Assembly (NCBI GenBank): GCA_021730935.1
Contig: JAKFYJ010000006.1
Span: 1-64,000, forward strand
Source: Elusimicrobiota bacterium
Lineage (GTDB): Bacteria; Elusimicrobiota; Elusimicrobia; 2-02-FULL-39-32
DNA: 64,000 bases
Direction: 5' to 3'
Shown here: positions 55,865 to 64,000 of the stretch, piece by piece
Layout of the letters: the number at the start of each line of letters is the position of its first letter
Position numbering within the stretch: the stretch's first letter is position 1
Notes under the pieces: generated by a model
The model's database searches: none
Told to the model about the DNA's origin: nothing
What the model saw: only the letters and a program-made list of their open reading frames with translations
Made by a program: the position numbers and the translations under genes

Positions 55865-56875
55865 TTATTTTGAAGAACTCATTTCGGCATAGAATGTTTT
55901 CGGGTTGAAACCTTCCATGAAAAGGGCCGGAATCCCGACGATGAAAATGAATCCGATCTGGAGGACATGAAGGAGCGCGACGAATGAAAATGCGAGGGTC
56001 GGGTCAAAACCGATGAGGGAAAGAGCGTGGACGCCGCCGGCTTCATAGGTCCCCACGGCTCCGGGAGCGGCGGGGATCATGAGTCCGAGCACGAGGCCTC
56101 CCAGCGTCACTCCGGCCTGCAGCAAGTTCAGGTTCAGGTCCAGACTGCGGGAGAAAATGGCAACCACCGCAATGTCCACTGTCCAGATGAGGGGCGAGAG
56201 GGCGAGAAGTTTGAACACCTCATTTTTGTCCTTGAGAACGTGCAAGCCCGCGATGAAATTCCCCACAATTTTTCCAAGTTTTTCGGGCAGCCTGCCTTGA
56301 ATGTTTTGAAGGACTTCTTCCAGGCTCCGGTTTCTGAAAAATATTTTCAGGGCGAAACCGCATGCGATGAGAACGGCGATGCCGAGCCCGATGTTGAGCG
56401 GCGTCAGGGCGGCGTTCCCTTTGGAAACGCCCATCGCGGGCAGAAGGATGGACATGATGAGCACGAGAGCGGCAAGGTCGAACACGCGTTCAAGGACGAT
56501 GGTGGCCATGACGGTGCTTTTGGGAACGGAGCTTTTGTGTCCGGCCCAATATCCCCGGGCGATTTCCCCCATGCGGAGCGGCAGGAGGTTGTTGATCAGG
56601 ATGCCGCCCACCTGCCAGCGGAGCAGGACCCAGGCCGAAATTTTTTGGGAAGGCTGGAGGAGGATCTGCCAGCGGATGGCCCGAAGATAAAAGCCGAGGA
56701 GCGAAACGATGAATCCCCAGACGAACGGCATCACTTTTGCCTGAGAGAGGATCGGCGCGATCTTGCTCCAATCCACATTTTTTGTTGACAGCCAGAGCGC
56801 GAGAGCTGAAATGAGGAGCGGCGCGAGAATTCGGAGAGCCGTTTTCATGGGATCAGATGAGGAGCGCCAGGACAA
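55865..56875 (-). CDS. Lysylphosphatidylglycerol synthase-type TM (UPF0104) membrane protein
   Basis: Multi-TM; WQILLQPSQKISAWVLLRWQVGGILINNLLPLRMGEIARGYWAG; PAAPGAVGTYEAG. Confidence 0.8.
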   Translation of the reverse strand: MSWRSSSDPMKTALRILAPLLISALALWLSTKNVDWSKIAPILSQAKVMPFVWGFIVSLLGFYLRAIRWQILLQPSQKISAWVLLRWQVGGILINNLLPLRMGEIARGYWAGHKSSVPKSTVMATIVLERVFDLAALVLIMSILLPAMGVSKGNAALTPLNIGLGIAVLIACGFALKIFFRNRSLEEVLQNIQGRLPEKLGKIVGNFIAGLHVLKDKNEVFKLLALSPLIWTVDIAVVAIFSRSLDLNLNLLQAGVTLGGLVLGLMIPAAPGAVGTYEAGGVHALSLIGFDPTLAFSFVALLHVLQIGFIFIVGIPALFMEGFNPKTFYAEMSSSK

Positions 56876-57947
56876 GTCCCATGCTGATAAAGAAGGTCGC
56901 CCACGGCACGACTTTTCCGTTCAGCGCTTTGTCTTTCATCGAAGACTTTTCCGGAACCATCACAAGGTCCCCCTGCATGAGAACGACGTCTTTGGCGGAA
57001 TTCTTTTTGATGGCTTCTTCCGCGCTGAAGGTCATGGTGACTTTTTTTCCTTCCTGCTGTCTCACGATCCGGATCTTGTCCATTCTGGCATTATCTTCAA
57101 ATCCTCCGGCCAGATAAACCGCCTCCATGAGTTTTGTGCCTTCTTTGACTTTGAGAGGGCCCTGGGTTTTGACGGCCCCCATGATCGTGACTGTGACGGG
57201 CGAAGAAATTTCCACCGCGGCAACGGCAGGCGCTGGAAGAGGGACGGGCAGAGGATCAGGCTGAACGGGCGACGTCGGAACAGGTTCAGCGGGCGCCTGG
57301 GCCTGAACCGCTTTGTCGAGGGTCAAGATGATTTGCCCCTCTTCTTTGGAAATTTGATAAGGGGTGTCGTCCCGAAGGGCGATCTGGACTTTGAGCGCCG
57401 GAGGTTTGCCCGGCAGGGTCTGAACCTGCACCTGGCGGACGAGTCCATTTTTGACCGCGAAACTTCTGGAAGCGGGATTGAGCATGTCTCGCGTGTTGTA
57501 TAGATAAAGCAGGATCACGGGAGGTTTTGTCCCCCGCTCGTCTTTTTTGACTTCATCCTTATATTCCGAATTTCCTGCCAGGGAAAAAATGACCCGGCTG
57601 AATTCCGGACTGTCCGTGACCAAAATTTTGCTGAGGGTCCCGTGAGATTGAGGCGCTTTCGCCGCGGGTTTCTCAGGAGCCGGCGTTCCTCCCTTTTCCT
57701 TCAAACGGATTCCATACCAATGGTCGATCTGGGCATAGAGCGGGCTCAGATCAAAATCGGTCCCGCTATATTTTTGGCGGAGCCGTTCCAGGATATAAAG
57801 CCGGTCGTTGGCGCCGAGTTTTTTGGCTTTGGCGGTTTTTTCATAAAACGACATGTCCTGCCTGAAAGTTTTTTCGGAGAGGCTGTCCGCGGAATGAACG
57901 ACGCCTGCGGCAATCATAAAACCGAGGAGGAAGATGATTTTTTTCAT
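56853..57947 (-). CDS. AMIN-like plus SLBB-domain protein with C-terminal TM
   Basis: AMIN-like SRVIFSLAGNSEYKDE...VRQVQVQTLPGKPPALKVQIALRDDTPYQIS; SLBB-like VTIMGAVKTQGPLKVKEGTKLMEAVYLAGGF. Confidence 0.7.
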   Translation of the reverse strand: MKKIIFLLGFMIAAGVVHSADSLSEKTFRQDMSFYEKTAKAKKLGANDRLYILERLRQKYSGTDFDLSPLYAQIDHWYGIRLKEKGGTPAPEKPAAKAPQSHGTLSKILVTDSPEFSRVIFSLAGNSEYKDEVKKDERGTKPPVILLYLYNTRDMLNPASRSFAVKNGLVRQVQVQTLPGKPPALKVQIALRDDTPYQISKEEGQIILTLDKAVQAQAPAEPVPTSPVQPDPLPVPLPAPAVAAVEISSPVTVTIMGAVKTQGPLKVKEGTKLMEAVYLAGGFEDNARMDKIRIVRQQEGKKVTMTFSAEEAIKKNSAKDVVLMQGDLVMVPEKSSMKDKALNGKVVPWATFFISMGLVLALLI

Positions 57948-58477
57948 GGTTTATTTTTCACGGTCACGACGCTGGCGGCGACTTTTTGTCCGGCCACTTT
58001 TTTGGATTCGCTCCTCGAAGGGTCGCGGATGGTTTTTCCGTCAACGATGAAATGATACGCATGGGACCCGGGGGCGAGAGAGAGGGCCGCGCTCCATTTT
58101 CCTGAAGCGTCTTTTTTCATGGCTTGAGGTTTCCACTGGTTGAAACTGCCGCTCACGGAAACTTTTTTCGCATAAGGGTCTCGGAAGGAAAAAAGCGTTT
58201 TTTGTTTTTTGCCGGGAACTTGTTTATTCACAGCTTCAGGCTCGGCATTTTTTTTATCGGCGTCGGCGCTTTGCGGCTCGGAAGCCGACACAATCGGGGC
58301 CGGTTCCCTGACAGGCGCGGAAGGTTCAGGCAAGTGAGACGCGGGCACGGGGCTTCCCACAACGACTTGAGGCTCGGAATGAAAATTTCGGCTGACCCTG
58401 TCCCAGAGGACATAAGCAGAGGACGCCATCACCAGAAGGTCCAGGGCGAGGATTCCCATCAAAACCGTTCTTCCCAT
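57944..58477 (-). CDS. Membrane-anchored AMPK/CBM48-type glycogen-binding-domain protein
   Basis: KKVSVSGSFNQWKPQAMKKDASGKWSAALSLAPGSHAYHFIVDGKTIRDP. Confidence 0.8.
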   Translation of the reverse strand: MGRTVLMGILALDLLVMASSAYVLWDRVSRNFHSEPQVVVGSPVPASHLPEPSAPVREPAPIVSASEPQSADADKKNAEPEAVNKQVPGKKQKTLFSFRDPYAKKVSVSGSFNQWKPQAMKKDASGKWSAALSLAPGSHAYHFIVDGKTIRDPSRSESKKVAGQKVAASVVTVKNKP

Positions 58478-58950
58478 TATTTTTGTTCCGCCTGGGAGAG
58501 GGTCGAGAGGATCTGATACATCTTGTCGACTTTCTCTTTCATCGGACCGCTTGCGTCGGAACCAGCGGAAATGTTGTTCGTCTTGAGCATTTGAACGATC
58601 AGTTTCAATTGACCGGCCATTTCATTCATCTGGTCGGTGTTCTGCTCGTTCATCTTTTTTTCGATCTTGGAAAGCGTCTCATCCATCTGCCGGACCATGC
58701 GGTTCAGGGACTCGAGCGTGACGGGTTCAACGCCGAGGGCTCTGGGAGTTTCGGTCGGCCGGGGCGCGGGAGATTGGGCGATCCTCACCGTTTTGGAAAA
58801 TTCGTCCTGAAGGCTTTCGGGAAGCTCGAGGTTGGATTCGGAGGATTTTTGCAGGGCTTTGAGGATGAGAAAAATGCCTGCGATCGACAAAATGAAAAGG
58901 AGCAGGGCCGCCCAAAAATAAACGTCGGAAAAAAGAGCCGTGATGTCCAT
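58477..58950 (-). CDS. Small single-TM coiled-coil-type protein, unknown function
   Basis: Start MDITALFSDVYFWAALLLFILSIAGIFLILKALQ; follows HD-GYP-like gene. Confidence 0.65.
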   Translation of the reverse strand: MDITALFSDVYFWAALLLFILSIAGIFLILKALQKSSESNLELPESLQDEFSKTVRIAQSPAPRPTETPRALGVEPVTLESLNRMVRQMDETLSKIEKKMNEQNTDQMNEMAGQLKLIVQMLKTNNISAGSDASGPMKEKVDKMYQILSTLSQAEQK

Positions 58951-59954
58951 CAGTCCATCCACCATCTCTGGGCTTTGAGTTCCAGATGCAGAGAGGGGTC
59001 CTGCAAGGGAGCCGCGCACTCATCGATCGCGCTTTCCACAACGATGCCGTTTGCGCTTCCCAAATCCAAAAATTTCTCTTCCTTGATCCGCTCCCCCGCC
59101 GGCCCGGCCACAATTTGCACGGAGGGTTTCATGGGTCGGTCCGGAAAAATGGTCACGATCCTGGCGATTTCTCCTGTGGAAAGTCTAACATAGCTTCCCG
59201 GAGGAAACAGGGTCAGGGTTTCCCAAAGCATTTTGAGAAGGTTACCGTCGAAGGCTTCTCCCGCCTGTTCGATGAGGGTTCGGAGGACGTCGTGCGAAAG
59301 TTTTCGGGCGCGGTTGGGGCGGGGATGGCTCATGGATTCATAATCATGACAGAGTCCGATGATTTGAGCTTCCGCGGAAATTTCAGACTGGCTTGAGTCC
59401 GACGGGTTTTTGATGTTAAGCCGCTGGTGGCTCTGGAGCAGGACTTTGGTGATGATGGTCCTCGATTCATCGTTCAGGGAATGGAGAAATCCCTGGAGGA
59501 TGAGCATGCATTCCTGAGACGGAGGCCCGCTTTGGGGCGCGGCGGCGGGTCGGCTGAAAATTTCTCCAGCTTCGTGGATCAGGGCTCCCACGCCGAGAGC
59601 TCTCCGGGCTTCTTTGGAGAGTTTCATTTTCTGCGCCAGAGCAAGCGAAAGGATCATGACGTTGGCGAGGTGCGCGGTCAAATAATCTTCCGGCGTGGAC
59701 CGCTCAATGAACGAAAGGATTTCGGATGGGGATGTTTCCAGGGCGCCGATCACGGACTCCACCACTTCGCAGGCAGACTCCACGTCGGGCAGGCGCACAG
59801 GTTTGGCCGAAAGGCCCGAGATGAGGATTCGGGCTTCCCGGATGGCCATGGCATAAATTTCTCTGGGTTTGACGCGTTTCGGAGTGAGCGCCGCGCGCGG
59901 AATTTCCCGCGTTTGAGCTGGGGCAGACGGCGTATAAATCTGCGAAAATTTCAT
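58950..59954 (-). CDS. HD-GYP-like protein with degenerate catalytic motifs
   Basis: YLTAHLANVMILSLALAQKMKLSKEARRALGVGALIHEAGEI; HDYESMSHPRPNR; SYVRLSTGEIARIV. Confidence 0.65.
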   Translation of the reverse strand: MKFSQIYTPSAPAQTREIPRAALTPKRVKPREIYAMAIREARILISGLSAKPVRLPDVESACEVVESVIGALETSPSEILSFIERSTPEDYLTAHLANVMILSLALAQKMKLSKEARRALGVGALIHEAGEIFSRPAAAPQSGPPSQECMLILQGFLHSLNDESRTIITKVLLQSHQRLNIKNPSDSSQSEISAEAQIIGLCHDYESMSHPRPNRARKLSHDVLRTLIEQAGEAFDGNLLKMLWETLTLFPPGSYVRLSTGEIARIVTIFPDRPMKPSVQIVAGPAGERIKEEKFLDLGSANGIVVESAIDECAAPLQDPSLHLELKAQRWWMD

Positions 59955-59982
59955 CTTTATTTCCGTCTATGGTTTTACCAAA

Positions 59983-61029
59983 TTATGCCTTCTTTTGCAA
60001 AAGCGCCTTGAAGGTCCCGCCCATGCCTTCGGGGTGCACGAGTGTTTTAATGGCGGAAGAAAGTTTGAGCCGCATTTTAATGTCTTGAGTCTGTTCGAGG
60101 CTCCTGACCGCATCCTCAAATCCGTGGTCAAGAACGAAGCGGGACTGGCTCACGAGCTTTTCGCTTGAAAGACCCCATTTTTCGCCTTCTTTAATCAGAA
60201 CGGAGAAATTGGCATGGGCCGTGATGTCCTGCTCGCCGATGTTCTGATAAAAATCCCGGTTCGTCGAATGCCTGAAATGGCAGAGCGCAGTGCCGCTCGG
60301 CCTCAGTTCGGAAAAGAGTTCACGGGCTTCATAACCATAATCGATGGTGAGCACGATTCCCTTTCTCAGGCACCTTCCGATCTTTGTCATCCATTCCTTC
60401 GAAGACCAGGGAACTTCCGCTTCGCATCCTTCCTGCGGATATTCCCCCAGCCATTCAAAGAATTTAAGGATCGGTTCGCGCGCGTCCTGTTCCACTTCGC
60501 TGAAATTTTCGTCGACCCAAATTTCTTTGAGTTTGCCGCCCTTCATCCGGACCCTCTCAAATGGGAGCGCGTCAAAAAACTCGTTGGAAAAAATGACGCC
60601 TGTGACTGAAGCGGGAAGGTTGTTTTGAGCGGTGAGCCGGCCTTGAAATTTTTTAGCTTTCTCGAGGATCGCCGATTTTCTCGCCGCGCTTTTTTCCACG
60701 GCGACATATTTGAGGCGCTGAAACAGTTCTGTTTCGTTTTGTTCAATCCAGGAGAGGATATTGCCTGCCAGTTTCCCCGGTCCCGGGCCCAGCTCCACGA
60801 TGGAGACAGACTCGCCCGCGAAATTCTTTTTGAGCGTTTCCGCAAAAAAACGCGCGAGGATCTCCGAGAAAATAGGATGCACATCCACATTCGTATAGTA
60901 ATCTTCCGTGCCGGGATTTTTGGAATAATATCCCCACTTTTCGTGATAAAGGGCCAGAGACATGAAGGCTGAAAAAGGAATCAGGCCTTTTTTTCGGAGG
61001 ATGCCGCGGATGAAATTTTCGAGTTTCAA
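59983..61029 (-). CDS. MidA/NDUFAF7-like SAM-dependent methyltransferase (COG1565 type)
   Basis: IPFSAFMSLALYHEKWGYYSKN, SIVELGPGPGKLAGNIL, FSNEFFDALPFERV, LTIDYGYEARELFS. Confidence 0.85.
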   Translation of the reverse strand: MKLENFIRGILRKKGLIPFSAFMSLALYHEKWGYYSKNPGTEDYYTNVDVHPIFSEILARFFAETLKKNFAGESVSIVELGPGPGKLAGNILSWIEQNETELFQRLKYVAVEKSAARKSAILEKAKKFQGRLTAQNNLPASVTGVIFSNEFFDALPFERVRMKGGKLKEIWVDENFSEVEQDAREPILKFFEWLGEYPQEGCEAEVPWSSKEWMTKIGRCLRKGIVLTIDYGYEARELFSELRPSGTALCHFRHSTNRDFYQNIGEQDITAHANFSVLIKEGEKWGLSSEKLVSQSRFVLDHGFEDAVRSLEQTQDIKMRLKLSSAIKTLVHPEGMGGTFKALLQKKA

Positions 61030-61925
61030 ATCTGGACGGCCACGGGCCCGGCTCTGCCAGGGAGATTAGACATGCGGACTTCAGTCTGCGGAGCGTTTTT
61101 ATTTTTGAGAGTTTCGTCCGCGATTTCATTGAGCGTGACAAATTCGACGCCGTCTCGTTTGAGATCACGAATCCAGGCGGAAAAAACCGGAAACAGAGCC
61201 GTCCCTTCAACTTCCGTGTGGATGGAATGGACATGGGTGGAGAGACTGAGCGCCTTCATCTGGAGGGTGAGCTGTGCGTTGAAATTTTCAATGTTCACTC
61301 CGTCCCAGGCCAGCATTTCGTCCATGGTTGGGAGAGTGGAAGGAATTTGCAGTGTCTTGAATTGCTTTCCCCCGACCACGGGATAAAAAGGATGTTTGCC
61401 TCGCGTGTCGCTGGCGTATTTGAATCCGAAGGAATCCTGAATGCCGAGGCTGGCGCTCGTGATCATCCAGGCCGGAGCCGCGAAGGCTTTGGGTTTTTTG
61501 CCCATAACTTTTTCAAAAGCGCTGATGCCCAGTTCATAATGCCTGCGTATTTTTTCTTCGCTCATCCCCGGCAAATGGTCCTGCCACTCCACATGGTGAT
61601 ATCCGTGAATGCCGATCTCATGGCCTTCGCGTTCGATGTCTTGGGCAAGCTGAGGGAAAGAAGATCCGATCATGGGCGCGGGAAGCAGAGTTCCGCGAAG
61701 CATGGTTTTCAGGCTGTAAAGTTTGAGCGCGTTCGTGCGGAACATCTTTTTCAAAAACCCTTTTTTCCTGAACACGCGGAAGACCGCCCGCCCGGAAGCG
61801 TCTGGACCAAAGGGAACATAAAAGGAAGCGCGAATGCCGAGCTCTTTAAAAAGTTTTAAAAAATTCGGAATCCCGTCTTGCATCCCGTCATAAGTGTCGA
61901 CGTCAACTTTGAGGGCGAGGTGCAT
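61026..61925 (-). CDS. ArnD-like polysaccharide deacetylase
   Basis: LALKVDVDTYDGMQDGIPNFLKLFKELGIRASFYVPFGPDASGRAVFRV; EIGIHGYHHVEWQD. Confidence 0.82.
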   Translation of the reverse strand: MHLALKVDVDTYDGMQDGIPNFLKLFKELGIRASFYVPFGPDASGRAVFRVFRKKGFLKKMFRTNALKLYSLKTMLRGTLLPAPMIGSSFPQLAQDIEREGHEIGIHGYHHVEWQDHLPGMSEEKIRRHYELGISAFEKVMGKKPKAFAAPAWMITSASLGIQDSFGFKYASDTRGKHPFYPVVGGKQFKTLQIPSTLPTMDEMLAWDGVNIENFNAQLTLQMKALSLSTHVHSIHTEVEGTALFPVFSAWIRDLKRDGVEFVTLNEIADETLKNKNAPQTEVRMSNLPGRAGPVAVQI

Positions 61926-61934
61926 GGATGAATA

Positions 61935-62546
61935 TTACGATACTAAAGTTTTAAGGCCTGATATAAAAACCTGAAAACTTTTCGATGTGTTGTGTTCTGG
62001 TACCATACGAAGTGAAATAGATGAGGCGGCATTAATTTTTTGAAGACCAGTTGTAAAATATCCAGCATGTTGTAAAATTGTCTCAAGTCTTTCCCATGTG
62101 CCTCCTCGAATTGAATCGGGGTTCCGAAAATCAGATTTTTGAGATAAATTTTTTGGTACCCCCGGGTAGGCTAGCTCGAGTGCTTGAACATCTCCTAAAA
62201 ACCAGGCCTCTAGCTCTTCAATAGCTATTCGGTTTAATATTTGGAAAGTGTTCTGATTAACGGATGTTTTTATTGTTAGCCCAGCATCCTTTGCGATATC
62301 ATTTAGATTATTTTTTATTGATATGCAATCCTCTCTATCTTTATCAATTAATACCACGATTTTGTATTCAGCGGGCATCCATTTTTTATAGGCTGTTAAA
62401 CGCTTTGGCAATTTCCTAAGCAAGTCGTATTTTCCATTGTGAGGATGTATAAGGTAAGTGATGTGGTTCGGCAATATTTTTGGAAGAAGGTTTCTTAATG
62501 CTACTTCAGCTGACGGCTCTTCAACTAAAAATTCAATGTGCGACAT
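61935..62546 (-). CDS. DUF4276-family protein (Toprim-like)
   Basis: IEFLVEEPSAEVALRNLLPKIL, KIVVLIDKDREDC (conserved E and DxD), EELEAWFLGD. Confidence 0.75.
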   Translation of the reverse strand: MSHIEFLVEEPSAEVALRNLLPKILPNHITYLIHPHNGKYDLLRKLPKRLTAYKKWMPAEYKIVVLIDKDREDCISIKNNLNDIAKDAGLTIKTSVNQNTFQILNRIAIEELEAWFLGDVQALELAYPGVPKNLSQKSDFRNPDSIRGGTWERLETILQHAGYFTTGLQKINAASSISLRMVPEHNTSKSFQVFISGLKTLVS

Positions 62547-62560
62547 AAAATTCGATTTGA

Positions 62561-63790
62561 TTATTTAGAAGATTTAGGTGAGCCAGAATTTGTAAGAGGA
62601 TCTCCAACCTCAAAATGACCTTCCATCCATAAATCACCAAGGCAGGCGCCAGTTTCCATAAATTCTTTGACACCTTTCATATCGGAGGCTTTACGAACTT
62701 GAGTGAACCCATTTGAATCTCGATAAAGAATCCAAAGTTCCTTAGCTCTTAAGCCATTTACAAAGTAAGGTGAATGTGTCGTGACCATGAGCTGTGAAGT
62801 CGCGGCTGCGTTTCTGCACTCTTCAGATAATCCTATTAGGAGTCTAGGATGGAGTTGATTTTCAGGTTCTTCAATTCCAATCATTTGAGGCGGCTCAGGA
62901 TCGTACAAAAGTGTTAGGTAAGCTAACATTTTTAAAGTTCCATCAGATACAAACTTAGATAGAATAGGTTTTTCAAATGGAGCATCCTTTATTTGAAGAA
63001 GTAGTCTTCCGTCCTGCATTGATTCTGCTTCAACTTTTTCAAGGCGAGGAACTCTGTCTGAAAGTGTTTTCAATATCTTGGTTAACCTGTCCGGATGTTG
63101 TTCCTTCAAGTACTGAATGACATTGGGTAAATTATCTCCAATCGAGGACAATCGTTCTTGGGGACCTGCTTCGGGAACACCTTTGGTATTGTCAGCTGAA
63201 AGATATGATAGATACCAACCCGTAATAAATCGTCGCAAAGCGCTTACTCTCGGATGCTTAGCAAATTGCCCCAAGGTATTTACTGCTATCATTTCTCTTG
63301 ACTCAAGTTGCTCGTTCACTCGCTCTTCTTTTTCATCCGGAGCATCACCAGAAACTACTACCCCCTTTCCATTTTCAAAATCAAGAAATTTGAAAGGTTG
63401 TGCTGGAGGATTTCTAACCCATCTTAGCCATTCCTCAGATACAAAAGGTCCTTTAGCATCTTCGTCAATTGCGAGATGATATGTGATGATAGGAGTTTTT
63501 GGCTTTTCCCTATACTTAATTTCAATAACAATTTGTCCATTTTGCCCACGGGTGCGTAGTTCTTTAAATCTTCCTCGTTTATCCCAAGCTTTGCGCAGTC
63601 CCACTGAGAAACATTCAGAAAGAAATGCAAAAACATCAAAAATAGTAGTTTTTCCACTCCCATTGGGTCCTAAAAATACTGAAAGCGGCGAGAGATCTTT
63701 TAATTCAATATTTTTGAGAGCACGAAAATTTTCAACTTTTAAATTCTCAATACGTGGAACGTTTTTTATGCTTCGGTTTAACTTATTCAT
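62561..63790 (-). CDS. SMC/OLD-like AAA ATPase (AAA_21 type)
   Basis: [56 protein letters not shown]. Confidence 0.88.
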   Translation of the reverse strand: MNKLNRSIKNVPRIENLKVENFRALKNIELKDLSPLSVFLGPNGSGKTTIFDVFAFLSECFSVGLRKAWDKRGRFKELRTRGQNGQIVIEIKYREKPKTPIITYHLAIDEDAKGPFVSEEWLRWVRNPPAQPFKFLDFENGKGVVVSGDAPDEKEERVNEQLESREMIAVNTLGQFAKHPRVSALRRFITGWYLSYLSADNTKGVPEAGPQERLSSIGDNLPNVIQYLKEQHPDRLTKILKTLSDRVPRLEKVEAESMQDGRLLLQIKDAPFEKPILSKFVSDGTLKMLAYLTLLYDPEPPQMIGIEEPENQLHPRLLIGLSEECRNAAATSQLMVTTHSPYFVNGLRAKELWILYRDSNGFTQVRKASDMKGVKEFMETGACLGDLWMEGHFEVGDPLTNSGSPKSSK

Positions 63791-63838
63791 TGTGATCTTC
63801 CTCCAAAGCGATCATATCCATTGAAGACCATTGAGATT

Positions 63839-64000
63839 TTAAGCGTTTTCCTTCAGGAAATAATCGAGGGTTTTTTGGAGGGCGGTGTCCAAGTCCACTT
63901 TGGGTGTCCAGCCTAAAAGTTTTTCAGCTTTTTTTATGGACGGAGTCCGGAACTGGATGTCCTGATAACCTTTGCCGTAATAATCTTTCTCAGTCACATT
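63839..64000 (-). CDS. NAD-dependent epimerase/dehydratase C-terminus, ArnA decarboxylase-like (partial at window end)
   Basis: NVTEKDYYGKGYQDIQFRTPSIKKAEKLLGWTPKVDLDTALQKTLDYFLKENA* read on the minus strand. Confidence 0.78.
   Translation of the reverse strand, partial: NVTEKDYYGKGYQDIQFRTPSIKKAEKLLGWTPKVDLDTALQKTLDYFLKENA

Noticed and set aside
61935-63790. Complete mobile element carrying the ATPase/DUF4276 pair
   Set aside because: No integrase, transposase, terminal inverted repeats or target-site duplication recognised

Overview
A 64 kb chromosomal window from a Gram-negative bacterium, possibly of an under-described phylum such as Elusimicrobiota or Omnitrophota (inference; the window holds no rRNA). 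Ordinary content: ATP synthase beta (partial) and epsilon, RecQ, HisG, ArgF, MidA-like, ArnD-like and ArnA-like (partial) genes, tRNA-Arg(ACG) and tRNA-Ser(GCT). Accessory content: (1) a sensing block (three histidine kinase/response regulator genes, a substrate-binding protein, two TonB receptors) inserted between atpD and atpC; (2) a CNMP-gated-type MscS channel translationally coupled to a CHASE2 adenylate cyclase; (3) the most interesting region, about 22.5-50 kb. There, one histidine kinase plus three response regulators sit among two tandem triads of PilX-like/giant PilV-like/PilW-like pseudopilins and four pairings of a PorV-like outer-membrane protein with a protein carrying a T9SS/FlgD-like C-terminal domain. 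I found that most transcription units of this region share one promoter design: 11-bp-phased GTTAC/TTTAC/GTAAC repeats (Pho-box-like), then exactly 10 nt after the last phased position, then a TATAxT -10 box. This suggests a co-regulated, previously undescribed surface/secretion system. A 45-aa small ORF missed by the supplied ORF track lies under one of these promoters. An AT-rich ATPase + DUF4276 (Toprim-like) two-gene module interrupts the arn-like locus at the right end. All family names come from reading the protein sequences; no searches were run.
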